Shown here piece after piece: positions 17,401 through 24,834 of a stretch of DNA of 64,000 bases. The translations under genes and the position numbers were made by a program. The notes under the pieces are model-generated. The model did not search any database, was not told the origin of the DNA, and saw nothing but the letters and a program-made list of their open reading frames with translations. How positions within the stretch are numbered: position 1 is the stretch's first letter; the number at the start of each line of letters is the position of its first letter. The stretch lies in NCBI GenBank assembly GCA_041398565.1, contig JAWKUN010000003.1, positions 1,240,001 to 1,304,000 on the forward strand, written 5' to 3'. This DNA comes from DATGPD01 sp041398565. Its GTDB lineage: Bacteria > Planctomycetota > UBA1135 > UBA2386.

Positions 17401-18514
17401 AGATGCGGCCGCGGCTGGTCTCGGCGTCGGCGGCCGGCGACACCGCGACCGGCTCGAGTCCAGGCTGTCCCCGGGCTGCGAGCGCCACGTCGATCCGACG
17501 CAACGCCTCCTCCATGGCCGCCATCTCGTCGCGCTGGCGCGCTGCGTCCGTCGCGGTGACGGCGGCGAAGCCGCGGCGGTCCTTCTCGCGCGCCTTGTCG
17601 AGCGGCACGGTCGCGGCGGTCAGCTCGGCGCGCATGGCGTCGACCTCGCCCTGCTGTGGCTTGTCGTAGGTGGCGATCCTGTCGCGCATCGTCTTGGCCA
17701 GCGTGCGCGCGCGCTGGTCGAGTTCGAGGAGGTCGGCCCGTGCGCGCGGGTTCGCGTAGCTCGCGCTCCAGCCGCGCACGCTGTCGTAGCGCCGGTTCAG
17801 CGAAGCCTGCAGGGCGGTGGCCGCGGCACGCAGAGCGGCCGGGCCACGCTCGCCCAGCGCGGCGAACGCGGCCTCGTTGCTGCTGTCGTGGCGTACCGCG
17901 GCGGGCATCTTGACGTCGGCGAGGGCGGCGACCTCGGCCAGCGAGTCGAGGGCGTCGTCGAGAGCGCGGGCTCGGTCGCGGACCTCGAGCGCCATCCACT
18001 CGCCGCGGTGGCGGTGGTAGCCGCCCTTGGGCACCGATTCGTGGCGCAGCGCGGCCAGGGCGCGGTCGGTCGCGTCCTTCAGGCTGGCGTCGCGTTCGCG
18101 AGCCATCGCCAGCGCTGCTTCGGCCGCGTCGTGCCGGTCTGCCAGCGACGCGAACGTGGCGAGCGTCAAGCAGTCCTGCCCCGACAACGGCAGCGCCTGC
18201 AGGCTGCCGAGCGTGTCCGCGAGCGGCGTCTGGCGCAGCTCGCTCATGGGACGCAGGCGGCGCAGCAGTTCGGCCTCGAGCGAGATCGTCACCAAGCGGG
18301 CCTGCGCCACCGTTTCGACCTCGGTGCCCTTGGCCGCGGCGACCAAGGCTCGCGCGCGTTCGATCAGAGCGTCGTGCTCGAAGCGCAGGCGCGCCTGCTT
18401 CTGCTCGGCCTCGAAGGCGACGAGAGTCTGCGCGGGGTCCTGCGCTGCGCCATGCGTCGGGCTCGAGAGGGCGGCGCCCAGGAGCAGGACGACACGCGAC
18501 GAGGTGAGCTTCAT
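14450..18514 (-). CDS. Exported giant with CAP, squalene-cyclase-like toroid and HEAT repeats
   Basis: A 1354-residue protein with a signal peptide (MKLTSSRVVLLLGAALSSPT...GAAQ). An alpha-helical N-terminal region runs to about 440. A CAP/SCP (PR-1) domain follows at about 445-590: LNEYRRLLRLRALEPDERLV, GYFGHVSP, GGVGENCLAG and FEGWYHSPGHHRNMVG. A prenyltransferase/squalene-oxidase-type alpha-alpha toroid lies at about 725-1010 (HGLQFLARCQDVDGAW, YLVAAQHRPSGGWRYEPNQS). The last 250 residues are HEAT-like repeats (VRALVARTLGKIGSPEVVEA). Each module is known in planctomycete exported proteins; the combination is unusual. The function may be protein or lipid binding at the cell surface; no catalytic role is shown. 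An ATG at 18523 is an alternative start. Confidence 0.8.
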   Translation of the reverse strand: MKLTSSRVVLLLGAALSSPTHGAAQDPAQTLVAFEAEQKQARLRFEHDALIERARALVAAAKGTEVETVAQARLVTISLEAELLRRLRPMSELRQTPLADTLGSLQALPLSGQDCLTLATFASLADRHDAAEAALAMARERDASLKDATDRALAALRHESVPKGGYHRHRGEWMALEVRDRARALDDALDSLAEVAALADVKMPAAVRHDSSNEAAFAALGERGPAALRAAATALQASLNRRYDSVRGWSASYANPRARADLLELDQRARTLAKTMRDRIATYDKPQQGEVDAMRAELTAATVPLDKAREKDRRGFAAVTATDAARQRDEMAAMEEALRRIDVALAARGQPGLEPVAVSPAADAETSRGRILPGRTHSALEDSQWFLLGARTGACGETIARADELLRHADQLTAWERLLVEDLRDDAIATFGREVAATSLDVDERAFLETLNEYRRLLRLRALEPDERLVRSSRKHCEEMVRLGYFGHVSPVAERRTPTLRAKLEGFAGGVGENCLAGAVDGRGAFEGWYHSPGHHRNMVGAGPLLGVGATQDHGMWTMVIGGGDGSWRVAHRDAAPQVRADLAKQVTYLAAELKRPRRDRKSLVLPDDPAVLPELLRAAFPPCYEKNPNERTLAGELLRLAVAQAPLPEQRPLLEVAATTAKERLDLDLTLPVLAEVEKNVAPQPPTSIPGRGDGPSLKAPLKLLSKSERARLARQYGGGPRTERAVEHGLQFLARCQDVDGAWRARSFADVVPGLADARNVDRGNAEWELAMTGLAILCYVTTGSSSQQGEYATQVDRGTRFLMSKLLDYGRFETAASHYMYSHALATQALCEVYAYTADPIVGTYAQLAVDYLVAAQHRPSGGWRYEPNQSGDTSVVGWVVMALNSAHKAHLEVGGFRDALRFLDAVTEKQYYRVGYTGPADNAIFGNRLAAVAVTSRRFLGQDTGDPRMHWPALRMLEDPPRADRADYYYWYYGTLANFQMGGEFWRAWSEALVPALLSLHVEKEGQPIDGSFNRDRHYSGTGGRLFSTAMAILCATAWYRYDRAPKPKLRPFTGDIDRAMEPYLAVLRDPPDDRTQRLTEAKFADEFGPYGVPVLLRALAAEKTAKTQKRLAALVEQVAEPMNEGALLLHIGKVTDADARKAVMRALERCCSLRSRTALVAALADEPDAQVRALVARTLGKIGSPEVVEALQQRLEVERAADAKQQIQNALRRIASQSALDRLVAEAIGKQAGRAAVLSALEILERDQLADRIAELAATQPKLHRRIVELVGKEREQAPLPVLIALLEADAEAVRGSAFGLLAALTQQRFGYEPGQDAGARAEAVKRFWTYWDTEQQRYGGSKDKRGKR

Positions 18515-18725
18515 GCCAGACATCGAGGTGGGAACGCGTGGGGCGGCGGACCGACGCTCCAGTCTCGCGGCATGCGGGCGGCGACGCAACGCGGCCCCGC
18601 GACCGGCGGTCGGAACCCGTGCCACGCGGCGGCCGCGGAACCCGGCGATGGCGCGCCGCCGCGCCCGCTCGGCTCGCTTTGGCCGGCTCTACGCCTTGCG
18701 GCCGGGCTGAGTTCGTTCCCGAGGA

Positions 18726-21317
18726 TCAGCTGGCTGCGTCGTGGCCGAACTCGCCGGCCCGCCGCGGCCGCAGGCGGACCACGTGCGCACCCGGCCACTG
18801 GCTGCGCTGTGGCGAGCAGGTGAGAAGGACCACCTGGCAGCGTTCGCCCGCGAGCTTCAGAGCCAAACCCATGCCGGTCAGGCGGCCGGGGTCGGTCTGG
18901 CCGAGCGCGTCGTCGAGCCACACCGGCACCCCACCGCGCGGCGCCACCGCCATGGCGCACGCCAGGCGCAGGAGGATGGCGATCTGCTCGCGCGCGCCGA
19001 GGCTGAGGTCCTTGAACGCAACCGTCACCCCGTCGAGGGTGCGGCTCGCCACCTGCAGGCGTTCGTCGAGCTGCACCCGGAACGAGGCGCCGAACACGGC
19101 GCGCCCGAGGCGTTCGATGCCCTCCTTGATCGGCGCGTGGAAGGTCTGCACGCAGGCGTCGCGGGCGCCGACCAGCGCCTCGAGCAACGTCTTGGCCGCG
19201 GTGGCGGCGCGGTCGTGGACGGCGTGGGCGTGTGCGGCCCGCTGCAGGTCGCTCTCGGCGCGACCGAGCTGCTCGGCCAGGCCTTCGTCGCCACGCAGGA
19301 GCAGTTTGGCCTGCAGCGCCGTCAGCTCGTCGCGGCTGCGTTGGGCGGCGGCCTTGGCGACGCGACCCTCTTGCTGACAGCGGGCCAGGTCGGCGTCGAT
19401 GTCGGCCAGGGCGCGCGCGCTGCGAGCTCGAAGTGCGGCGAGCTCGTGCCGGGTGCGCGCCAGGTGGTCGGCGTGGCGCGCCAGCGCCGCCGCCGCGTCG
19501 TCCAAACCAAGGGTCGGGGTGCCGGTCTCGGCCAGTGCCGCCAGCGCCGCCGCCGCCGCCTGCAAGCGCGCGCCGCGCTGTGCCGCTTCGGCGCGAACTC
19601 GCTGCGCCGCGGCCCGGGCGTCCAGCTCGAGGCGTTGGGCCGCGCGCAGGTCGACGAGGGCAACGGCGACCTCGGCTTCGACCTGTGCAGCGCTCACCGC
19701 GGGCATCGGCGCTCCGTCGTCGCCGCTGGTGTCCCCGCCGGTGGCGACGGCCAGGCGTTCGAGGGCGGCATCGCATTCGGCGCGCGTGCGTACGCCGAGC
19801 AGGCGGCAGAGCACGCCGTCGAGCTCGCGCCGCGCGCGCTCGCCCTCGCGCCGCGCGGCGAGGTGTTCCTGCGCGGCCGCGATGCTCGGCACGCCGAGAC
19901 CGTCGAGGGCGAGGCGCAAGGTGGCGTCGGCCCGCTCCGCAGCGGCGGCCAGCTCCGTGGCGTGGCTGCCGGCTCGGATCGACAGCGTCAGGTCGGCGAG
20001 CTCCAGGAGGAGCTCGCGGTCGACGCGCTGGCGGAACGAAGCGCCGGCTTCCAGGTCGATCACTTCGCTGTCGCCTTGCGCCGCGCGCGCCGTGAACGTC
20101 AGCGCGCTCCGCGCGTGGATCTCCACATCGGCCGTCTGTGCCGACAGCCGCGCGCGCGCCTGCGTCGCAGCCGCGGCCAGGCGCGCTGCCTGCTCGACGT
20201 CGGCCGCGCCGATCGCGGGCAGGGCCGCGAGCTCTGCCTGCACCGCGTGCCAGTCGGCCAGCGCTCGGCGCGCCGCTGCCAGGCGCTCGGCGTTGGCGGC
20301 GCGCACCAGGTCGCGCTGGGCCGCGGCGCGCCGCTCGACGGCAGCGGCGTGCCGCTGCTCGGCCGTGTCCAGAGCCTGCGCGGCCGCCACGTGTGCCTGC
20401 TCGAGGTCCCCGGCGCGCTCCGCTGCGGCTGCGGCGCCGCGCCGCAGGTCATCCTGCTCGCGCAGCAGGCGGATGGCTTGCTCGCACTGGCGCAGCGGTG
20501 GCTCTGCAGCGGCGACTGCCTGCTGCGCCACGACGAGCGCCTGCGTGTGCACTTCGGCTTCGTGCCGCTCGCGCGCGAGGGCAGCGGCGGTGCGGCCGGC
20601 GCCGTCTTCGGCGGCACAGGCGCGTCGGAGCGCGTCCTCCAGACCCAGCACCCGTTCGGCGTCGCGCTCGACTTCGGCGACCGCCTGCTCCAGGCGCTCG
20701 ACTTCGCGCCGCCGGCGCGTCACGTCCGCGCCTTCGTCCACCAGCGCGCGACGGCGTTCGCCGCCAGGTGTGTGGTAGCGCTCGGCCTCGCGGCGCACCG
20801 CCGCCAGCAGATCGTCGTGGGCCTGCTCGCGCCGACGTGCGTCGTCGGCCAGCACCCGGGCCAGGCTCGGCGCGGCGGCCAGGCCCGGCTGCTCGCCGAC
20901 GCTGCCCTGTCCGACGCGGAGTGCGCGCCACAGGTCGAGGTCGACGCGGTCACGCAGGAGGGCGCGCACCCGTTCGTGCGCCTCGCGGCCGGTGCGATTC
21001 TCCGGCTGCGGGGCGCGCACGATCAGTTCGGTGCGCGGCGCCACGTGGAATCGCTTGCGGTAGGTGAACGCGCAGTCGTCCGACTCGACGTCGATCTCCA
21101 CCTCGGCACCGACGTCGCGGTGCACCGGCTTCGTGGCTACGACCGCCTGGCTGCGGCTGTCGTGCGGGTAGTCGAGCAGGAGGTCGATCGCTTCGACCAC
21201 ACTCGACTTGCCGATCTCGTTGTCGCCCACGAGCACGCACAGGCCGCGCCGGGGAAGGCGGACCTCGAGCGTCTCGATGCCTCGGTAGTTGGTCAGGCGG
21301 ACGCGCGTGATCCTCAC
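18726..21317 (-). CDS. SbcC/Rad50-like coiled-coil ATPase
   Basis: An 863-residue SMC-like ATPase. The N-terminal half-domain (VRITRVRLTNYRGIETLEV) carries Walker A GDNEIGKSS at about 30-38. Long Ala/Arg/Glu-rich coiled coils fill about 150-720. The C-terminal half has the ABC signature LSLGAREQIA and Walker B PVWLDDALGQTD. It should pair with the SbcD-like nuclease encoded just upstream, whose TGA stop overlaps this GTG start (GTGA, 21314-21317). Together they would form a DNA end-processing nuclease complex. I see no clear CxxC zinc hook in the middle of the coiled coil, so it is closer to YhaN/short Rad50-like forms than to canonical SbcC. Confidence 0.8.
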   Translation of the reverse strand: MRITRVRLTNYRGIETLEVRLPRRGLCVLVGDNEIGKSSVVEAIDLLLDYPHDSRSQAVVATKPVHRDVGAEVEIDVESDDCAFTYRKRFHVAPRTELIVRAPQPENRTGREAHERVRALLRDRVDLDLWRALRVGQGSVGEQPGLAAAPSLARVLADDARRREQAHDDLLAAVRREAERYHTPGGERRRALVDEGADVTRRRREVERLEQAVAEVERDAERVLGLEDALRRACAAEDGAGRTAAALARERHEAEVHTQALVVAQQAVAAAEPPLRQCEQAIRLLREQDDLRRGAAAAAERAGDLEQAHVAAAQALDTAEQRHAAAVERRAAAQRDLVRAANAERLAAARRALADWHAVQAELAALPAIGAADVEQAARLAAAATQARARLSAQTADVEIHARSALTFTARAAQGDSEVIDLEAGASFRQRVDRELLLELADLTLSIRAGSHATELAAAAERADATLRLALDGLGVPSIAAAQEHLAARREGERARRELDGVLCRLLGVRTRAECDAALERLAVATGGDTSGDDGAPMPAVSAAQVEAEVAVALVDLRAAQRLELDARAAAQRVRAEAAQRGARLQAAAAALAALAETGTPTLGLDDAAAALARHADHLARTRHELAALRARSARALADIDADLARCQQEGRVAKAAAQRSRDELTALQAKLLLRGDEGLAEQLGRAESDLQRAAHAHAVHDRAATAAKTLLEALVGARDACVQTFHAPIKEGIERLGRAVFGASFRVQLDERLQVASRTLDGVTVAFKDLSLGAREQIAILLRLACAMAVAPRGGVPVWLDDALGQTDPGRLTGMGLALKLAGERCQVVLLTCSPQRSQWPGAHVVRLRPRRAGEFGHDAAS

Positions 21318-22462
21318 TGGGGCCCCGCGTCGTGTGTCAGCCGGTGCAAGAGGAGCAGAGCGTCGCGCGCCGCCCCTTCGCGCGGCGCCCGGGCCATCAG
21401 CGCGCGCGCCGCTTCGGCCGGCCAGCCGGCCAGCCCGAATCGCGTGTCGAGGTGGCTCTCGGCGGCCGACGTCAGGGCGTCGGCCGCCAGCGTCAGACCG
21501 CCGTCGCGGCGATCGAGCGCGGCGAACACGTCGCGCTGCGCGTCGAGATGCCGCTCGAGTTGCAGCCAGCCGTCGGCATCGAGGCTGCCGCGCAGGTCCA
21601 GGCGGACGACGGTGCGCTCCTTGTTCGGCAGCGTGGCGAGCGCGCGCGCCAGCTGGTCGACGTCGCCGCCGTCGCCGACCTCGGCCTCCAGGCGCAGGAA
21701 GCGCCAGGTCCCCACGGGCACCGCTTCCACGCGCGGTGGGGCGTCGCGGGAGCTGAACTCGACCAACGCGGCGTGCCCGGGACGCTCTTCGTCGAAGTCG
21801 GTGGGCTCGGGGGTCCCGGCGTAGAAGACGCGGCCGCTGTCGCCGACCGCTCCGAACGAGTGGCGGTCGCCGAGCGCCAAGTAGTGCAACAGACGCCGCT
21901 GCAGTGCCTGCTCGACGGCAGCCTGGCCGATGCTCGCTGCCTCGCGCCGCGCCGGACGGAAGGCGTCGGTGCGCCCGTGCGCCACGACCACGCGCAGGCA
22001 GCGGGGCGGCGCCAGCTTCGACAGCGAGGCGGCGACCAGATCGTGTGCGGGCTTGCGCGTCGTCCACGGGACGCCAACCACCTCGACGTCGGGAAGACCG
22101 GTGAACGTCGCGGCATCGCCGACGAGCAAGTGCACGTGGCGCGGCCGGTGCTCGAGGAAGCTCGCCGCGCGGTAGATCGAGGACGGGTCGTGGGCGTCGT
22201 GGTTGCCCGGCAGGATCAGCACCGGCACCGCCACGCGCGCCAGCGCATCCAATGCGCGCAAGAGCGTCTGGCGATCGACGAGATTGCTGTCGAAGACGTC
22301 GCCGGCGACGACCATGAACGCGCAGCCTCGCGCCTGCGCCAAGTCGCCCATCCTGACGATGACGTCGAGGCGAGCCTGGGCGTAGCGCGCCTGCGCGTCG
22401 GCGCCCAGGTAGCGGCGCGTGATCCCGAGCTGCCAGTCGGCGGTGTGCAGGAAGCGCAGCAC
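21314..22462 (-). CDS. SbcD/Mre11-like DNA repair exonuclease
   Basis: A 382-residue calcineurin-like phosphoesterase. Metal-binding motifs appear in order: HTADWQLG (D-x-Q in place of the usual D-x-H), VVAGDVFDSN, LPGNHDAHD, VVVAHGRTD and LGDRHSFG. The C-terminal part resembles the capping region of the YhaO/SbcD group. It would cut DNA ends as the nuclease of the SbcC-like ATPase translated from the overlapping downstream gene. The GTG at 22462 is chosen because it opens directly on the first beta-strand (VLRFLHTADWQ) and follows a CACAAT hexamer by 7 nt. Confidence 0.85.
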   Translation of the reverse strand: MLRFLHTADWQLGITRRYLGADAQARYAQARLDVIVRMGDLAQARGCAFMVVAGDVFDSNLVDRQTLLRALDALARVAVPVLILPGNHDAHDPSSIYRAASFLEHRPRHVHLLVGDAATFTGLPDVEVVGVPWTTRKPAHDLVAASLSKLAPPRCLRVVVAHGRTDAFRPARREAASIGQAAVEQALQRRLLHYLALGDRHSFGAVGDSGRVFYAGTPEPTDFDEERPGHAALVEFSSRDAPPRVEAVPVGTWRFLRLEAEVGDGGDVDQLARALATLPNKERTVVRLDLRGSLDADGWLQLERHLDAQRDVFAALDRRDGGLTLAADALTSAAESHLDTRFGLAGWPAEAARALMARAPREGAARDALLLLHRLTHDAGPQ

Positions 22463-22469
22463 GGGGGCG

Positions 22470-22475
22470 ATTGTG
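22470..22475 (-). promoter_or_regulatory. -10-like CACAAT before the sbcD-like gene
   Basis: CACAAT on the minus strand lies 7 nt before the GTG at 22462, without a Shine-Dalgarno. Same arrangement as at 23519. Confidence 0.35.
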
Positions 22476-22521
22476 CCGCTGCCGCCGTCCGACACAAGGC
22501 ACGTGCGCTGGCGGCGCGCGC

Positions 22522-23511
22522 TCACCATGTCGGCACGCGCGAGCGCCGCACGTCGTAGTGCACGGCCGGGTCGACGTACACCCGCGTGACCCGGGGCAGC
22601 CGGCTGCCGCGAAAAGGGGGGCGCGGTCCTCCCGATGCTCGGAAGTCCTCGGCGAAGTCCTCGTCGACGAGGCGCAGGATCGACCGCGCCTGTTCGTCGA
22701 CGTGCGGCATCCACGCCTGCAGGAGGGGGCGCACACCGGCGCCCATACGGAACAGACCGTGCGCGGCCATGACCGCGTCGCCGCGGATGTGGTTGTCGGC
22801 CAGGTGCACCACCAGCTCGCGGGTGACGCGTTGGACGTCGCCGGGCTCGCCGCCGCAGGCCAAGAGGAACGCGCAGAGGAAGCGCTGCTGGTCGTCGCTG
22901 GCGCCGAGACCGAAGCGCAACGCGTCGCGCGCCGCTTGCGCGTGGCTGGCCAGGTAGCGCGTCGCGCTCACGGCCGTGGGCGCGAGGATGGTCGAGGTCA
23001 GGGCGTCGTTCATTTCGCGCGCGAGCGCCTCGACCGACACCGCGCACAGGCCCGCGGACGGCGCTACGTCGAGGCCGCGCAGCACCTCGGCGGCGAGATG
23101 ACGCTGCTGCCGGTCGCGCGAGACCAACGCGCTCTCGAGCGCGGCGACCGCGGCCGTCCCGGCTTCGCGCAGGCGCCGCATGGCAATGCCCGCGTTGCCG
23201 GCGATGTCGTCGTCGCGCAGATCTTCGACCCAGGCCTGCACCGTGCGGGCGGGCGGCGGTCGCCGCGCGAAACCCGCGTCGCCCGCTTCGGGGCTCCCGC
23301 TGCCAGCCGGCTCGATCCGCGCGCGGACCACGTCGCCGTCGTCGTCGGCCGCGGTCCGCAGCCCTCCGAGTGGCTCGAGCCGACCCGAGTCCGGCGCCGC
23401 CGGCGGCGCCGTGTCCAGGGCGGCTGGCCCGGTGGGGGTACGCAGCAACGCATAGGCCGCACCCAACAATGCCGCCGCCAGCGTGCCCACCGCCGCCTGC
23501 CTGACCGCCAC
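22522..23511 (-). CDS. Membrane-anchored HEAT-like repeat protein, unknown function
   Basis: A 329-residue protein with an N-terminal hydrophobic segment (VGTLAAALLGAAYALL) that acts as signal or anchor. A Pro/Ala-rich linker runs to about 95. Helical repeats from about 100 to 290 resemble HEAT repeats (IAMRRLREAGTAAVAALESA, AAEVLRGLDV, AVMAAHGLFRMGAGVRPLLQ). The last 35 residues are basic and tyrosine-containing. Such proteins usually bind other proteins; the partner is unknown. The GTG start is 7 nt after TACACT. It ends 59 nt before the SbcD-like start. Confidence 0.6.
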   Translation of the reverse strand: MAVRQAAVGTLAAALLGAAYALLRTPTGPAALDTAPPAAPDSGRLEPLGGLRTAADDDGDVVRARIEPAGSGSPEAGDAGFARRPPPARTVQAWVEDLRDDDIAGNAGIAMRRLREAGTAAVAALESALVSRDRQQRHLAAEVLRGLDVAPSAGLCAVSVEALAREMNDALTSTILAPTAVSATRYLASHAQAARDALRFGLGASDDQQRFLCAFLLACGGEPGDVQRVTRELVVHLADNHIRGDAVMAAHGLFRMGAGVRPLLQAWMPHVDEQARSILRLVDEDFAEDFRASGGPRPPFRGSRLPRVTRVYVDPAVHYDVRRSRVPTW

Positions 23512-23518
23512 GCGCCCC

Positions 23519-23524
23519 AGTGTA
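23519..23524 (-). promoter_or_regulatory. -10-like TACACT before the HEAT gene
   Basis: TACACT on the minus strand is 7 nt before the GTG at 23511; no Shine-Dalgarno is visible. Confidence 0.4.
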
Positions 23525-23631
23525 GCGAGACGCCGGCTCGCCGGTCGCCGGTCGCACCCCTTTCGTCGCGACCCGCCGAGTCCCGGCGAGTCGGGGGCGG
23601 CTTGAAGGTTCGCGCTGCGCCGCGGCCCGAG

Positions 23632-24834
23632 TCAGTCGTCTCGGCTGACAGGGCGGCCGTCGATGACCACCCCCGTGCAGTGCGTGGTGTACTCGAACGG
23701 GTCCCCGTCGAAGAGCGCCACGTCGCCGTCGCGGCCGACGACCAGCGAGCCGACGCGGTCGTCGACGCCGAGAAGGCGCGCGGCGTCGGTGGTGATGGCG
23801 GCCAGCGCTTGCGCGAACGTGAGCCCGTTCTGCAAGGCGATGGCCGCCTCGAACAACACGACGCGCGTCTTGGGCACGTACGACTCGAAGCCGCTCTGCA
23901 GGGCGAACGGAATGCGCTTGTCGGCGAGTAGCTTGGCCAGCTCCATGGTGGCGTTCTTCATGGCACCGCCGGCGCGCGCCATGGGCGGGTGCGGCAGCAC
24001 AGGCAGCTTCGCGGCGGCGATCTCGTCGAGCAGCAGGTAGCTCTCGGCGGCGCCGTCGAGTACCAGCTCGAGGCCGAACTCGCGCGCCACGCGCATGGCC
24101 GCGCTGATGTCGTGCTCGCGGTTGACGGTGACCAGCAGCGGTCGCTCACCGCGCACCACCGCCGCCAAGACGTCGAGGCGCAGGTCCGCGGCGGGTCGCT
24201 TGTCCGCGTCCGCCTGCGCCCGTTTCGTCGCGTACTCGCGCGCCTTGATCAGCTCGGCGCGCAGCATGGCCACCGCCTTGCTGCGTGTCTGCGGCGCACC
24301 CTCGCCGCTCGCGTACGCCTGTTCACCGAGCGTGCACGCGACCATGGCGCACGGCACCAGCACGTCCTGGTCGGCGCTCCGGCCGGTGGTCTTGACCACC
24401 ATCGTCTGCCCCGAGATCAACGCGCCGGGTGCATGCCCCGTGTGCACCGTGGTGATGCCGAAGGAACGCAGGTACGACACCAGCTTCTCTCTGGCGTTGA
24501 ACGCGTCGAGAGCCCTCAGCTCCGGCTGGATCGCGGCCGAGCGGTCGAGCTGATCCTGGTCGTGCGCCTGGTTGTAGGCTCCGGTGAGGCCGACGCACGA
24601 GTGTGCGTCGATCAGGCCCGGGGTCGCCACGCGGCAGTTGAGGACCGCCATCCCGGCCGGCACCGCCACCCGCTGGCGTGGACCGACGGCGGTGACCTTG
24701 CCGCCCTCGATCACCACCACACCGTCGCGGATCGGCTCGCCGATCCCCGTGTACAGCGTGTCGGCGAAGACCGCGACCTGCGCGGCCGCGACGCTCGTGA
24801 GCACGGCGACCAAGCTCGCGGCGAGCGCGCGCAT
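23632..24834 (-). CDS. Exported amidohydrolase-like protein, probably metal-site degenerate
   Basis: A 400-residue paralogue of the next gene, with a signal peptide (MRALAASLVAVLTSVAAAQ). The amidohydrolase fold is recognisable: TLYTGIGEPIRDGVVVIEGG at the start and VGSLVVGRDGDVALFDGDPF at the end. The metal ligands look lost. The HxH of strand 1 reads DAHSCVGL (second His is Cys). The regions matching the HFHTHRHDD, VVLHHVSD and GFHTDDP motifs of the neighbour read VTVNREHD, LVLDGAAE and ALQSGFES. It may be a non-catalytic partner of the intact paralogue. Start and upstream stop overlap by one base (TGATG at 24832-24836), so the pair is coupled. Confidence 0.8.
   Translation of the reverse strand: MRALAASLVAVLTSVAAAQVAVFADTLYTGIGEPIRDGVVVIEGGKVTAVGPRQRVAVPAGMAVLNCRVATPGLIDAHSCVGLTGAYNQAHDQDQLDRSAAIQPELRALDAFNAREKLVSYLRSFGITTVHTGHAPGALISGQTMVVKTTGRSADQDVLVPCAMVACTLGEQAYASGEGAPQTRSKAVAMLRAELIKAREYATKRAQADADKRPAADLRLDVLAAVVRGERPLLVTVNREHDISAAMRVAREFGLELVLDGAAESYLLLDEIAAAKLPVLPHPPMARAGGAMKNATMELAKLLADKRIPFALQSGFESYVPKTRVVLFEAAIALQNGLTFAQALAAITTDAARLLGVDDRVGSLVVGRDGDVALFDGDPFEYTTHCTGVVIDGRPVSRDD

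Noticed and set aside
14450..18514. True squalene-hopene cyclase
   Set aside because: Toroid-type repeats are present, but I did not find the catalytic DxDD motif, and the domain sits between CAP and HEAT modules.
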